This document shows, piece after piece, positions 34,735-45,314 of a stretch of DNA of 64,000 bases. The stretch spans positions 158,833,626 to 158,897,625 of the forward strand of contig OY757904.1 of the NCBI GenBank assembly GCA_963585895.1. Direction: 5' to 3'. The translations under genes and the position numbers were made by a program. Position 1 is the first letter of the stretch. Each line of letters starts with the position of its first letter. Under the pieces are notes generated by a model, which saw nothing but the letters and a program-made list of their open reading frames with translations, ran no database searches and was not told where the DNA came from. Source of the stretch: Sepioteuthis lessoniana (lineage: Eukaryota > Mollusca > Cephalopoda > Myopsida > Loliginidae).

Positions 34735-35075
34735 AAATATAGCAATCTCCCAGGAGGCCTCTTAAAGGAAAGCAATCTACACACGCCTGAAAATATGGGC
34801 TTCCTAGCGCCAAAAAAGAAAATCCTTCTCAGACTCCGATAGACACCTCAACAAGAAGTACGGCTATTTTGACTGGTTCAGGAAAAACATTTTACTCCAC
34901 GAAATAGTTGTAAATCTGGAAATAAAAGTTGAGTTTGAAAGTATCCCAGTTTCTTTTCTGTCATTCATTCTTTTTCAGCCAAAACATTCAACAAAAAGAA
35001 GATGAATGAATGGAGATAAGAAGAAAAAGTAAGTGACCAACTTCATAATCTTTCTCAACACACCCAAACCTCTTG
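34735..35075 (+). repeat. 3' LTR of gypsy element 1
   Basis: Starts near 'agcaatctcccaggaggcc' and runs to 'acccaaacctc'. It has the empty SINE site 'cacacgcctgaaaatatggg' at about 34,780. Confidence 0.8.
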
Positions 35076-35090
35076 TAGCCCGAGTCGACA

Positions 35091-35092
<2 letters not shown>

Positions 35093-35141
<49 letters not shown>
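35093..35141. repeat. (TA)n microsatellite
   Basis: About 24 TA units just after the 3' LTR. Confidence 0.95.
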
Positions 35142-35144
<3 letters not shown>

Positions 35145-35282
35145 ATTTAGCATCATGCAAGAAGCACTCTAAATTCAGAAGGAAATTTTTAGGAAAAAAT
35201 TTTAAAATTTCTCGAGTCAGTCCTCGACCATATTAAAAAGTATTTAAAGATCTCAAGCCAAACTATTATCGTGTATTATCAT

Positions 35283-35530
35283 GATTTGGTCTATTGGGTA
35301 GAATGTTCGCCAATGACCCGAGAGGCTGAGGTTCAATCCCAGGTTAAGTCATACCAAAGATTCAAAAAATGGTACTTGATACTTCCTTGCTTTACATTAA
35401 AAGGTACGTATCAAGGGTAAAGTGAAGCAATCCACGGAAAGGAATAGTTTCTCCTCAACACCTCAGTGTAATAGTTATTGAAATGGAAGCTTTTGAGTCG
35501 CCCTCGACTACAGTTGCCAACTTTACTTAC
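35283..35530 (+). mobile_element. SINE C copy (tRNA-headed)
   Basis: Head with box A-like 'tgggtagaatgttcgcc' and box B 'gaggttcaatccc', body 'aaggtacg.atcaagggtaa', and end 'cctcgactacagttgccaac' then 'tttacttact'. The copy at 45.7 kb has the same head and end. Confidence 0.75.
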
Positions 35531-35535
35531 TTTGT

Positions 35536-35740
35536 ATGTCACAAAATGGCGTAGAATTGTGTAAGGGTTAATGGCACGATAAACAGAATTGGTGAACGGA
35601 GTTCAAGTTTTGGTCAAGACTAATTGCCTTTACTTCGCACTAATCCTTTTTGAAAACACATGAACCCGCTTTTCTATAATGCTCAGCTATGAGTAAATAC
35701 GAGGACAGTTAGAGTTTTTCGGTCATGTAAAGGCAATTTA
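35536..35740 (+). mobile_element. Degenerate tRNA-type SINE, SINE A/B-like
   Basis: 'Ggagttcaagt' box B-like motif and 'cagctatgagtaaat', shared with the SINE A/B body. Too decayed to place in a family. Confidence 0.45.
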
Positions 35741-35967
35741 AGAAAATTTTACTCTCACAGAATCAAAATTGCCAAAATGAAACTAATTCTGCTAATAAAT
35801 CGTTAATAAAAAATCATTGTGATTTGCAAGGGAGGTAACTATATTCAAAGCTTAACATTCACGATAGACAGATATCATTTTCAAAGCTCTAAAAAAGTAA
35901 TGATTTATTCAATATATAAGAAGTGGCGATTTATTTATTCATTTATTATATCAATTGATAAAAAATA

Positions 35968-35990
35968 TCAAAAAAAAAAAAAAAAAAAAA
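35968..35990. repeat. A-run
   Basis: About 20 A residues. Confidence 0.8.
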
Positions 35991-36034
35991 GAAACAACAA
36001 CACGTAACTTACATGAACCACTCATATCACAAAC

Positions 36035-36227
36035 CATCTAAGTAAAACGAACAAGAGATGCGGGACATTGCTTGAGAAGTTAGGTCGAACTCAAAACCGA
36101 CGTTCTCTTATGGGCTCCTACAAAAGAACAGGCCAGTGTTTGACGACCAACAATGACTTACATTCATCAGCGCTGTGCGGACACAGGTTCCAGTTTAGAA
36201 GACGTGCTAGCCACGATGGACTATAGG

Positions 36228-36277
<50 letters not shown>

Positions 36278-36330
36278 TCTCTGTCATCAGGACGATTTGA
36301 AGACGATGATAATGATCATGACATGAGCTT
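36035..36330 (+). pseudogene. RTE-type LINE 3' end with expanded (GA)n
   Basis: Blocks equivalent to 'HAGHCWRS', 'LISDVLLW' and 'CADTG' of the other RTE copies, then a (GA)n tract at 36,230-36,275 exactly where the intact copies encode G-W-R-E-R (gagagaga in DNA). It ends 'gatgataatgatcatgac'. Confidence 0.7.
36230..36275. repeat. (GA)n microsatellite inside RTE 3' end
   Basis: About 22 GA units; position matches a short GAGAGAGA in the RTE coding sequence at 5.66 kb. Confidence 0.9.
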
Positions 36331-37265
36331 AAACTTTTTGTCTGTTTTCACTACATTTACCTTATTTAGTCTTTCATTTTTTCCATATCTTTATTTAAAA
36401 ACTTATTTTCTAGCTCTTACATGTATACCTTTATGGTTTTATCCTTAAAACAATTTAAGAATAGAGAGTATTTTCATCTGGAGATTTGTAAAAACAACAT
36501 GAAACCTTCAAATTTTGTATAAATTCTACGGAAATTTGGACTCAATTTGTAGAGCAAATGCAAAAACATTTTACTACCAAATTGCAAACAATTTTATTGT
36601 GTAATGAACCGAAACGAACTAAAATAAAATTAAACAGAATAAAAACATTAAATCATCGTCATCTGTCGCTTACGTTATTTTTGGTAGATTTGCTGATAGA
36701 AATAAACACTGGTTTTAAAAGAAGTCCAGTTTTCTCTCTTTCTGTCACTCTCTCTCTCTCTATATATATATATATATGGGGCATTATCTTTGTAGCAAAA
36801 CCTAGAAAAATCAAGACTGATATTTAAAAAAATTTAATTACGTTTTTAGAATAAGATGTCGAAATTCCGCGTTCATAAACTAAACCCTATTTAGTTTGCA
36901 GGTCTGGATTTTTCATCCGAAGTAATAATGAATGCTATGTAATTATTTTACATTTCAATTTTAAAAAGTTACCTATAAAACTGTGAAATGTTAAATTAGA
37001 TAAGATTAATATATTAGTAAGAAGTTTTATGTCTTTTGTCAATTGGAAATTGTCGCAGGAGAATTTTTACTTAGCTTAAACGTAATGTGTGTGAGAGTCG
37101 ACTTTAAATTATGTGACAAATTTGCTTTCTCGAATGAATCAATTTTTTTAATATATATTTTACATGAAATCATCCACAAAACATTCAGAGTTTTCTTTTT
37201 TCTGTTTACTCTTAGAGAACATCGAGAGACAAGCAGACTTTGCAATCATTCAATTATTTTGTGTA
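36331..37265. other. No gene seen
   Basis: AT-rich unassigned DNA with a short (CT)(TA) tract near 36,745-36,777. Confidence 0.45.
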
Positions 37266-37266
37266 G

Positions 37267-37318
37267 AAGAAAGAGAAGGAGGAGGAGAAGGAGGAGGAGG
37301 AGGAGGCAGAGAAGGATT
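37267..37318. repeat. (GGA)n microsatellite
   Basis: Purine-rich GGA/GAA tract, abutting the mariner remnant. Confidence 0.9.
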
Positions 37319-37325
37319 ATTAAAT

Positions 37326-37985
37326 AAGTTTCCAGACTTTTTTCGTATGGGCACTTTTATTGATAGTACACACATGAAACTCTAGTCCCATTCGAAGTAA
37401 TCTCCTGCGGCTGCAATGCACTTGTTGTACCGTTCAAACAACTTCTGGAAGGCCCCATGGAAGTCCTCTTGTGTGAGCGTGTCAATGACCTTCGTCACAG
37501 ACTCTTTCATCGCCTCAATTGTCTTATAACGACAGCCTCTGAGCTTAGGGAATAAACAAAAGTCACAGGGAGCAACGTCTGGACTATAGGGAGTGTGACG
37601 AACTGTCTTGATGCCCATCTTGCTTAAATAGTCTGTGACAAGGATGGAGTTATGGACTGGTGCATTGTCCTGGTGGAAATGCCACTGACCCGATTTAAAG
37701 AGTGCTGGCCTCTCCCGACGGAATCTCTTCCTGAACTCCCTTAAAACCTCAACATAGTAACCCTAACCCTTTGGCCAATCAACTCTGGTGTATTGACTTC
37801 CTTACTCCTCCCACACCTCTCATCATCCCTCGCAGACTCCCTGCCTTCCTTGAATCTCTTATGCCACTCAAAAACTCATGCTCGATTCATGCAAGATGGT
37901 CGAAAAGAAGTCTGAAGCATTCCATAGGTTTCTGTGGCATTTTTTCCAAGTTTAAAATAGAATTTTATTGCATATCGTTCTTCTA
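37326..37985 (-). pseudogene. Mariner transposon with internal deletion
   Basis: On the minus strand the N-terminal helix-turn-helix part (37,985-37,770) reads 'KLGKNATETYGML' and 'FEWHKRFKEGRES'. Near 37,765 this jumps to the catalytic core: 'WHFHQDNAPVHNS' (catalytic Asp), 'TPYSPDVAPCDFCLFP' (third Asp) and the C-terminal 'ERYNKCIAAAGDYFEWD', with stop at 37,382. The stretch carrying the first catalytic Asp is deleted. The frame from about 37,745 to 37,382 is fully open, so decay is limited. A TIR-like 'tttccagacttttttcgta' is at 37,330; its partner is not obvious. Confidence 0.75.
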
Positions 37986-38289
37986 AAGTGTCCTCACATC
38001 CAGATTTTATTTTTGAAATTCACCAGTTGTGACAATCAGGCTTTAGTAGGGTGTATGCCAATCACTGCAGTAGCTATCCATTTGAACCTAGAATTATAAA
38101 AATTGGTCAGTCATCTCATAAGATGTATAGCAATAACATACTGAATTTTCAAGAGTCTACAACAAGTCTGAAATGCACCACGTATATAATACAAAATGTT
38201 TAGTATATAAACATAAATGTGTGAGAATATTTAAATAACATGAATGAATATGAACTAATTTTAAAATATGAGTTGTGCATAATAGCAAA

Positions 38290-38488
38290 CGTGGTGAACT
38301 GTAAGCAAATTCGAACTTCAGTCACTTTATTACGTTCACTTTCGGACTAATATCATTGGGAAAGGTAGGAAACCTCTTTATCCTTCCAGTTAGGAGCTAA
38401 ATTGTACCGCTACTCTCCTTCTACAAAGACTGGCATTTGATAACCCACAAAGGTTGATATGCCATTGAATAAAGAAACCAAATCAAAA
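38290..38488 (+). mobile_element. SINE A copy, head truncated
   Basis: From 'gcaaattcgaacttcagtc' (box B region) through 'ttattacgttcactttcgg' to 'gatatgccattgaat'. Confidence 0.8.
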
Positions 38489-38595
38489 TTGATAAATTTG
38501 CGCAAAGATTTAGTTGTCAGATCAACGAAATGAATATGCAAATTTCCTTTTACTGTTATTTACAAAGGTTTTTTTACTCTGATACACAAACTTCA

Positions 38596-38692
38596 GGTTG
38601 CTTACAGTACCCGCTGTTACTCAGCGGTCACCAATCTCAAACTGAATTGGCTTATCACTGCTTAACTTCGGTTATCTAACAGGAACCACAGC
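38596..38692 (-). mobile_element. 5S-rRNA-like retroposon segment
   Basis: Minus strand aligns by eye to eukaryotic 5S rRNA: 'gaagttaagcagtgat' matches 'gaagctaagcagggtc', 'ggtgaccgctgagtaacagc' matches 'ggagaccgcctgggaatacc', and it ends 'gggtactgtaagc' like 'gggtgctgtaggc'. Better preserved than the copy at 15.2 kb. The 5' third of 5S is missing. Confidence 0.6.
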
Positions 38693-38739
38693 CTTCAACG
38701 TGACATAGCTGAGATTTAGCACTTGCTGCAACTAGCAAA

Positions 38740-38805
38740 GACTTAACTCACTTTTGATTGGATTATGAGAGAAATTGCTAACCATTATGGTACGACTAAT
38801 ACTCT
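38740..38805 (-). mobile_element. tRNA-like SINE head, decayed
   Basis: Minus strand has 'accataatggttagc', a D-arm-like start, and weak downstream pairing. Lies beside the 5S-like block. Confidence 0.3.
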
Positions 38806-38984
38806 ATCTATGAAAAACTTATTCTTACTCCTCCGAATTTTATGACTCCGATCTTCAGGTGAGTAACATAATGATTAAAGTTGAATGGCTGCATCAAAGA
38901 TTTTCCCAAACCATCTTTCAGGCAACACATTTTTATTTCTTTCGGCCAGGATTGTAGATCGAATATATTTCCATTTTCTGTTCT

Positions 38985-39235
38985 CCTGGACGACGATGGC
39001 GCGTTTCACTTCATGCTAATGCCCTTGGGAAAGGCATGAATCCATATTTTTTCCCTTTCTACGGCTATGATTGAATAGAAGTTGCTTTAGCCTTGGTTAG
39101 GCAACCAGTCTGGAAGGAAAATTCTAAATTCAAACCAGTTGTACTCCACATTAAAAAATTGACCTTATGTTACTTCTGTGATGGAGGGGTTGGGTAATTT
39201 ACATACATTCTCTATCCAGATAAGGTTAAGTTTCA
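38985..39235 (+). mobile_element. SINE B copy, 3' two-thirds
   Basis: 'Aatgcccttgggaaaggcatg', 'ggcaaccagtctggaagg', 'aaattgacctta', and 'ggggttgggtaatttacata' at the end. That last block resembles the unit of the 44-bp array at 63.3 kb. Confidence 0.7.
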
Positions 39236-39919
39236 GTCATTTGCCTAAATTATTTTTTTATTTTACTGAACACTGAAAGTACAAAATTACGTTGCCAACC
39301 TGCAAGAATTTAGTCATTGACCACATTTATTTAGTTTTTCTCTCTTCCAACAACTTAGAAGGTTTTGAGTGACTTGTAATTTTTGGATTTAATTGAAACT
39401 GTTCAGAAAAAATAAAAAAATAAAAACAAATGAATAAAAATAATGCTCATGATGATCTGTGGAATCTGAAATACGCAACTCTTCTTATCCCTCAGCAGTT
39501 CTTGTTCTTGATTAGGAAATAGAAATTTTTTTTTTTATCTATCTCAAATTTCCATTGTAGCATCATTTACTCCATTTTTCTCTTTCAATTATTTGAAAAT
39601 ATAAACAGATGCAAAATGGGAGTGAGCGATGGGGGGGGGCAATTCTTTGGGTTTTCTTTTCAGTCATCTGCTGCTCTTCTATGGATGCGTTTAAAGAACA
39701 ACGAAAACATTGATCGAGTTCCAAGCAAATACGTATTTATTAAGCTTTAGTCTTAGCAAAAGGTTAAAAGTAAGGCGTACCCAGAATGAATCAAGTATCA
39801 TACTTACCAGGTACACATGTACTTAATATCACTCTGTCCCTGCTTATTTGTAGTAGAAGCTATGAGTATAAGGATCGGTTTGTGGCATGTGGGTGTTCAA
39901 GCAGGGTCACTGGTCAGTG

Positions 39920-39961
<42 letters not shown>

Positions 39962-40050
39962 ACATTTTCCTGTCTCTTGCATAAGCTTTGGGTGGCTTAC
40001 ACTAAAAACGCCGTATACCCAATACCTTTTCTGTGGGAGTTTAACATCTC
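39236..40050. other. No gene seen; contains (GA)n at 39,918-39,957
   Basis: AT-rich unassigned DNA. The (GA)n tract has about 20 units. Confidence 0.5.
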
Positions 40051-40139
40051 CCGGTAAGGATTAAACTCACGATTTATAATGGTCTGCTACACAACAAGGA
40101 ACAATATCTAATAAGCTTTATCAGACAAGACTAGAACTT

Positions 40140-40216
40140 TTCAGCACCAGGTAAGGATTGAACTCACAACAGCAGTAACTGTTTGTGAAAATAACAAATT
40201 AACCATTACGCGATGG
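40140..40216 (-). mobile_element. tRNA-like SINE head
   Basis: Minus strand reads 'catcgcgtaatggttaat' and box B-like 'gagttcaatccttacc'. A partly duplicated 'ggtaaggattaaactcac' lies at 40,053. Confidence 0.45.
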
Positions 40217-41428
40217 CAAGCGAACAGTGTAACTGATCTAAGTCTAAGACTAAAAACAAACATGGTTTTGTTTTTGTACTTCTATCAAAGTATGTCAGGG
40301 TTGTTGACGACATATGATTTTTAAAAATACTTTTGGCAGTGTTGTATATTTACTTCAACCACCTCTTCGAAATAATTTATAATCTTTGATCCTCCTCTTG
40401 TAACACAAACCTTTCTTTTTAAACTGCAATTTTATTTGATGCAACTTGTACATGTTGATATAGGTTTTCTGGATTAAAAAAAAACAAAAACTTACACTAA
40501 AAAGAAACTTCTTCTACATAAGCATTCTTTATTTTCTTACTCATCTTCGTCTCTCGAATTTTTTTAATAGCTTGGTTCATCCTTTCTGACCTCTCCTTAC
40601 TCTCCTTCCCCGTTGTACGCGACCTTGTAACGTTGTGCGTCTGCAGCAGCAGTTATTATTGTTGTTGTTGTTGTTGTTTGCCTACAGTATCTGTGCAGGC
40701 TACATTAAACTGACTCACAGCGCATGCATTCAACACTCCTAGTCGACCTGGGCACCGCTACCACGTATTCTTCTATTTTCTCTCTTTCTCTCTTTTTCTT
40801 TCGTGTACATAACATACCTACAATATCCTACCTTACTTGTTTCTCTCGTCATTCAACGCCTCATTTAGACCAAACCATTTCCGTTACCCTCTGCATTGTT
40901 CGTCCTCTAACACTCCTCTTGGAAATATTCGTATCTCCCACTCCATATACCCACATTCTAATCTTTCGCACAAGAATCTTTTACCATCGTTTGAATTCCC
41001 TTCCTTTCCCCCATTCATTCTCGTCTAACCCTGACACAATATTTTCGCAATACCAACTTGTTATCCTCTTCTTCTCTTTCCTCATTCTTAGTCCTTCCGC
41101 GTCAGATTTTTTCTTTCTTTTTTTCTTCTCTTCCCCCTTCTAACCCTTCGTTGCATTTTTATACCTTTCTTTCAGCTGTTTATTTAACAGCACTCCCTCA
41201 ACTAAATCTGTCATTCTCTCTTTCTTTTTTTTTTCTTTCTTTCTTTCCATTTCGCCTCAATTTTTCATGTCCTTTATAACTTCTCTATTGAGTTCGCTTT
41301 TTTCCTAATCTCAGATTGTTGACCCACATATCTCAAATTCAAACGCGCGATTGGCCTTCTTCTCCGTCTGCCTCTGTCTTTCCTTTTCTGTAACCATCTA
41401 CCTTCACCCCTTCCATTCCCTCCTCAGA
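40217..41428. other. No gene seen; CT-rich low-complexity DNA
   Basis: 40,500-41,280 is strongly pyrimidine-rich and gives long Ser/Phe/Leu frames that look like composition artefacts. A (TTG)n tract sits near 40,658-40,678. Confidence 0.55.
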
Positions 41429-41432
41429 CACG

Positions 41433-41490
<58 letters not shown>

Positions 41491-41492
41491 TA
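41429..41492. repeat. (CA)n(TA)n compound microsatellite
   Basis: CA units followed by two blocks of TA units. Confidence 0.95.
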
Positions 41493-41707
41493 CAGCACAG
41501 ACACACAGTAATTGAGGCGACTAACCAAGTAGAGAAACGATTCAGCAGCCAGAGAGAGGGAGGAAACGGAGGAGGAGAAGGTGGAGGTGGAATGAAAAGG
41601 CAGAAAGAGAAAAATCGGAGAAGAAGGAAGGTTTTTGCACTGAGTAAATCCGGATGATGAGGATAGGTCGATGGCTGGCTGGCATGAAAATAACTGGGAG
41701 TGGAGAG

Positions 41708-41762
41708 TGTGTGCGCGTGTGTGTGTGAGAGAGTGAGAGTGAGAGTGAGAAGTGTGTGTGTA
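41708..41762. repeat. (GT)/(GAGT)n simple repeat
   Basis: GTGTGT and GAGAGTGAGA tracts. Confidence 0.85.
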
Positions 41763-41921
41763 GGGGGAAAGGAAGAGAAGGTCACGTGAAGGAGGTGAAA
41801 GAAAAGCTAAAAGGAAGGTTTGCTTGTATTAGTCGACATTGCCACGTGTTTAGGCGTACACGTGAAAGCGGCGATTCGGTGTTTTTATCGTCGTTCTATC
41901 TTACCAGCAAAGCAGGCGATC

Positions 41922-42032
41922 ATGGCTGCCGATTTTTTCTTCTTCTACCTGCTCCTGCGGTTGTTTGTCCTTCACGGTCCTTCTGAATTGCGAGCAAACT
42001 TCTCACGGCCTCCCATTAGGGGGAAAAATTGA
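41922..42032 (+). CDS. Small ORF with signal-peptide-like start (uncertain)
   Basis: An ATG in the context 'gatcatggc' opens 36 codons beginning 'MAADFFFFYLLLRLFVL', a hydrophobic run like a secretion signal, then a short basic tail and a stop just before a (GAT)n tract. The surrounding 41,500-42,060 is GC-richer and not recognisably repetitive. It could be a first exon or nothing. No family recognised and no splice evidence. Confidence 0.12.
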   Translation: MAADFFFFYLLLRLFVLHGPSELRANFSRPPIRGKN

Positions 42033-42054
42033 TGATGATGATGATGATGATGAT
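42029..42054. repeat. (GAT)n microsatellite
   Basis: About eight units of the type found at RTE 3' ends, but no RTE sequence upstream. Confidence 0.9.
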
Positions 42055-42489
42055 CCCAAGCACTCTGGTTCAGTCAGCTACAGCTGTTTCTGCTTTATTT
42101 CTTTTCTCTTTTTCTTTTTCTGAACACGAAGCCAGTACTTTGTGTGGGAGGAGATGCTGCTCTACCCTTCAGTCTCAATAAAGAAAGAGAATGCTGACTA
42201 TTGTAGTTTATACCTATCTACCCGACACTGTTAAAATTATATCAAAATAACTAAATAGGTTCAAGGATAGTTAATATACTAATAAAACTAAGAATAGTTA
42301 TTATACTAATTTCAAAAAGAAATATAAATCGCTGTCTTAAATGTCCTTTTACAAATAAATTACACTTTATAGACGAAGCTTTTTATTGGTAAATATCGAC
42401 TTTTAAAATTTATGTGAACGATTATTGGCATTTAATTATGAGAAATTACAAACCACTCAAAAGTAATATTTTTTTGTTCTGCCGGTGAA

Positions 42490-43150
42490 GTTTAGAATAT
42501 GCTGTCTGTATCCCTTGCACAAGGGTAAGCCTCTCCACCCATCAAAGGGCATCCTGGGTATGATGCTAAACTGCATCTGATAGTGAAGCTCCAGATCTGG
42601 AGAACTGGGCAGTGTAGAGTACTCCTTCATTGCTATTACTCCCAGGTCCACTCTGGCAGGGATTGGTTGTATCTGTTAGGATCTCATCTCTGGGTCGAAT
42701 CAATTTGTTTAAAAATGATTTGTATTTGATAGAACTGACAGCAACAAAAATATACAAAAATACAAAAACAAAAAAACACTCGAGAAACAACCACAAAAAA
42801 TATTAATATGAACATACAATGAACACGACTCACTAACCTTAAGTGGGTGTCCTCGTGGGGTAATGGTTAAAGCGATGGACTGCGGAATCGTAGTACGCGA
42901 GTTCGTACTCCAGTCGCGCTATTACGTTCACCTTCGGGCAAATACCCTTGGGAAAGGTATGACCCCCCCTTATCCTCTCAGCTATGGGTTAAATAGTACC
43001 ACTACTGTTCTTCTAGGAGAATAGCTTTGGCATTAAATAACCTACAAAGGTTGATGTGCCATGAAACAAAGAAACCAAACCAAATCACAAACCTTAAGGT
43101 ATAAAATAACCCTCGACAGGTTAACATGTCGTTGAAATCAATCAATCAAC
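42490..43150 (+). mobile_element. Family Y copy 5, split by a SINE A insertion
   Basis: Core at 42,494-42,700 ('catcctgggtatgatgc', 'attactcccaggtccactc'), a short degenerate internal part (42,700-42,780), then 'aaccttaag'. The SINE A copy interrupts here, and the tail 'ggtataaaataaccctcgac' resumes at 43,097. Confidence 0.65.
42844..43089 (+). mobile_element. SINE A, full length, nested in family Y
   Basis: Head 'gtgtcctcgtggggtaatgg', box B 'cgagttcgtactcc', body and tail to 'aaaccaaaccaaatc'. The 9-bp duplication 'aaccttaag' (42,835-42,843 and 43,090-43,098) marks the insertion. Confidence 0.9.
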
Positions 43151-43459
43151 GGTAAGATTCTCATACTAATTTGATCTATTTTGAAAATCAGCAGTTAAGT
43201 CAGATAAAACATACAACCTGGCACCAGTTTACAGTCTCTAAGACAAACATGAAAGACAAACATGAAAGTGGTATGTATTTGTCAATCCCTCAGCCGCCTA
43301 TGTATAATTATAGCTACAGAGGTAGACAAAAAAAATTAATGGTCCTCGCAAAAATATCTTTCATCCTTGACCTCATTAAACTTGATCTTCTCTTGAGAGA
43401 TTGAAGAACCACCTACTTTATTTAATTTCATTTGACGAAAGAGTACAGTGATATGACAC

Positions 43460-43525
43460 CCAGTGACGAACGAACTCAATACACTAGAGAATTGGTCTAC
43501 CAGACGAGCTTGTTAGCCTTCGGGT
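43460..43525 (-). mobile_element. tRNA-like SINE head
   Basis: Minus strand has 'ggtcacccgaaggctaac' at the 5' end and 'gagttcgttcgtcac' as box B-like. The body is not recognisable. Confidence 0.4.
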
Positions 43526-44110
43526 GACCTCTAAAAATAATGGCAAAACTTAGCTTAATTTGACACCGGGCCATGTCAGAGGAGGGCCTTTTCAGGATAG
43601 AACTCTACACGAGCCACGAGTTAATAGCTGATGTGTCTTTCTAAATGTCAAAATAGGCTTCGTCTGGCACAAGACCACCTTTTAAGATATGGTGTCTACT
43701 AACTTTCTTCATTGATAAATATATTTTGAACTGGTTTAATATTTACAGAGAAACTTTCCTCTCTCTTTGTAGGTTTGGGGTCTTCAAATTCAGTTTTCAG
43801 GATAAGATATTCTTCCTTCCCGAACTTAAACTACAGAAAACCTGATGAAACCCTAAACGATTTTCTTTTCATTATAAACTTAAATTTCTTATTGAAAAAT
43901 TTTAATCTTTTATTTTTCTAATTTCTTGTCTTCGCCGAACCAAGTGTTCTTGCTAAACATTACACCATGGTAGGCGCTCAAAATACATAATGACGAGAAA
44001 CAGCAGCAACAGCTCCGTCAATTATACACGAAAATTAGGCTGTTATTTCAAGTTTTACTATTTAGAGATATTTTCATTTTAGCCATTAATTTAATTTTGA
44101 GTTGAAACTT
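43526..44110. other. No gene seen
   Basis: AT-rich unassigned DNA. A decayed tRNA-like 'ccattgtg...acaccatgg' context occurs near 43,960. Confidence 0.4.
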
Positions 44111-44119
44111 TCAAAAATT

Positions 44120-44970
44120 CGGGAAGGAAAACTTATGCATAAATATGGCGAGAAGAAAACTCAATGGTTTTCACGTAAATAAAAAATCAAAAAAAATCTG
44201 TATATTTTTTTCTCTACAGAAGAAACGTGCTTTTTTTCCAGTCTCAAATACAGTAAACAATTTGATAAGATTTAATTTATAAACAGTTTCGGAGAGACAA
44301 TCATACATTGACTTAACAGTCGTTGACCGCGATGAAAAAATACATTGACCCAGCTGTTATCAAGTAAAGAAATGCTTTGATATTAGTAAACGATCGTGCA
44401 ACCAGTTGTACTTCCTAACGTCCGCAGCAATATACCTTAAGATATAGTACACAATTCGATAAGATGAAATTTATCATCTTTTTAGCAGGGATAATCGTTC
44501 ATTGACTTGGAGGTCGTTGGTCGCTATATGCAATATTGATGATCATACGGCATGGTAAGCATAACAAAAATAAATAATATTAGTGACCGACTATTTGTCT
44601 CTCACAATTAATCACCTCCATTACATTAAGATGGGTACGACCAAAAAATAGACACTGACGTTTTAAAGCATTAAGAACCGGAAGTACAAGGCCACAAGGT
44701 CAACCTTTTTAAATAAGGAGACGTTGAAAACCTTTACTATAAACTTAATTATCACCTTTGAAAGACGCACATCGACGAAAACTTTGTTCCAACCTCTGAA
44801 AAACAAGGTTTGAAATTTATAGTTGGTTATTTATCAAATAAGTTGACCTAGCCGAAAATAAACAAAGAAAGACCTTTATGTTAGTGACCGATCGTACAAC
44901 CAAAGATAACTCCAGACGTCGTCTGTAATATACCACAAGAGACGGATTTTTTTTACCCATCCCGTTATAA
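44120..44970. repeat. Complex repeat block 1 (units near 190 bp)
   Basis: The motif set 'aacagtcgttg', 'gttatcaagtaaagaaa', 'attagt.accgat', 'cgtccgcagcaatatacc' and 'gataagatgaaattta' recurs in diverged form at about 44,275, 44,455 and 44,830. The same set makes block 2 at 47.9-48.4 kb in the same orientation. No coding capacity. Confidence 0.65.
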
Positions 44971-45310
44971 AATACGACCTTGAATCATGAAACATGATTT
45001 TTTGCCTATTTCAAAAGCTATTGATCCTAACCTGAAATGATTTAATGAGTTTTATATTTAAGGATTGTACCTCTTAAATGGTATGTTTATAACGCCTGCA
45101 GACGTCCATACCAAAAATCCTGTCTAATGTAAAACTTTGTTTCATTCAAATCATTTTATGTCTGTCCAATACACTAAGTGAAAGAATTTAAACTAGAACT
45201 ATCAATCTGAAAAAAAAAAAGATCTCTTAGAAAATTGACATTACTATGTTTTCTATATCTTCTGACTGCATTCCAAAAAAACATAAGTGAACAAATAAAA
45301 GAGGAAATTT
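44971..45310. other. No gene seen
   Basis: Unassigned DNA, AT-rich. Confidence 0.4.
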
Positions 45311-45314
45311 TATC

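Larger units (their letters stand above)
28343..35075 (+). mobile_element. Ty3/gypsy LTR retrotransposon 1, degenerate coding region
   Basis: Direct repeats at 28,343-28,893 (interrupted by a SINE) and 34,735-35,075 act as LTRs around gag, protease, RT, RNase H and integrase remnants in that order. Gene order with integrase last defines Ty3/gypsy. The outer LTR boundaries are uncertain because the A-rich left edges are diverged and I could not find a convincing target-site duplication. Coding frames change many times. Confidence 0.85.

Noticed and set aside
37742-37772. Interstitial telomeric repeat at 'ccctaaccc'
   Set aside because: Less than two units, at the internal junction of the mariner remnant; chance is likely.
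40724-41279. Overlapping plus-strand frames up to 139 codons rich in Ser, Phe and Leu
   Set aside because: The DNA is a CT-rich low-complexity stretch; composition explains open frames and no motif is present.
41339-41785. 148-codon minus-strand frame with Thr/His/Ser repeats
   Set aside because: It runs through (GT)n, (TA)n and (CA)n tracts and has no domain.
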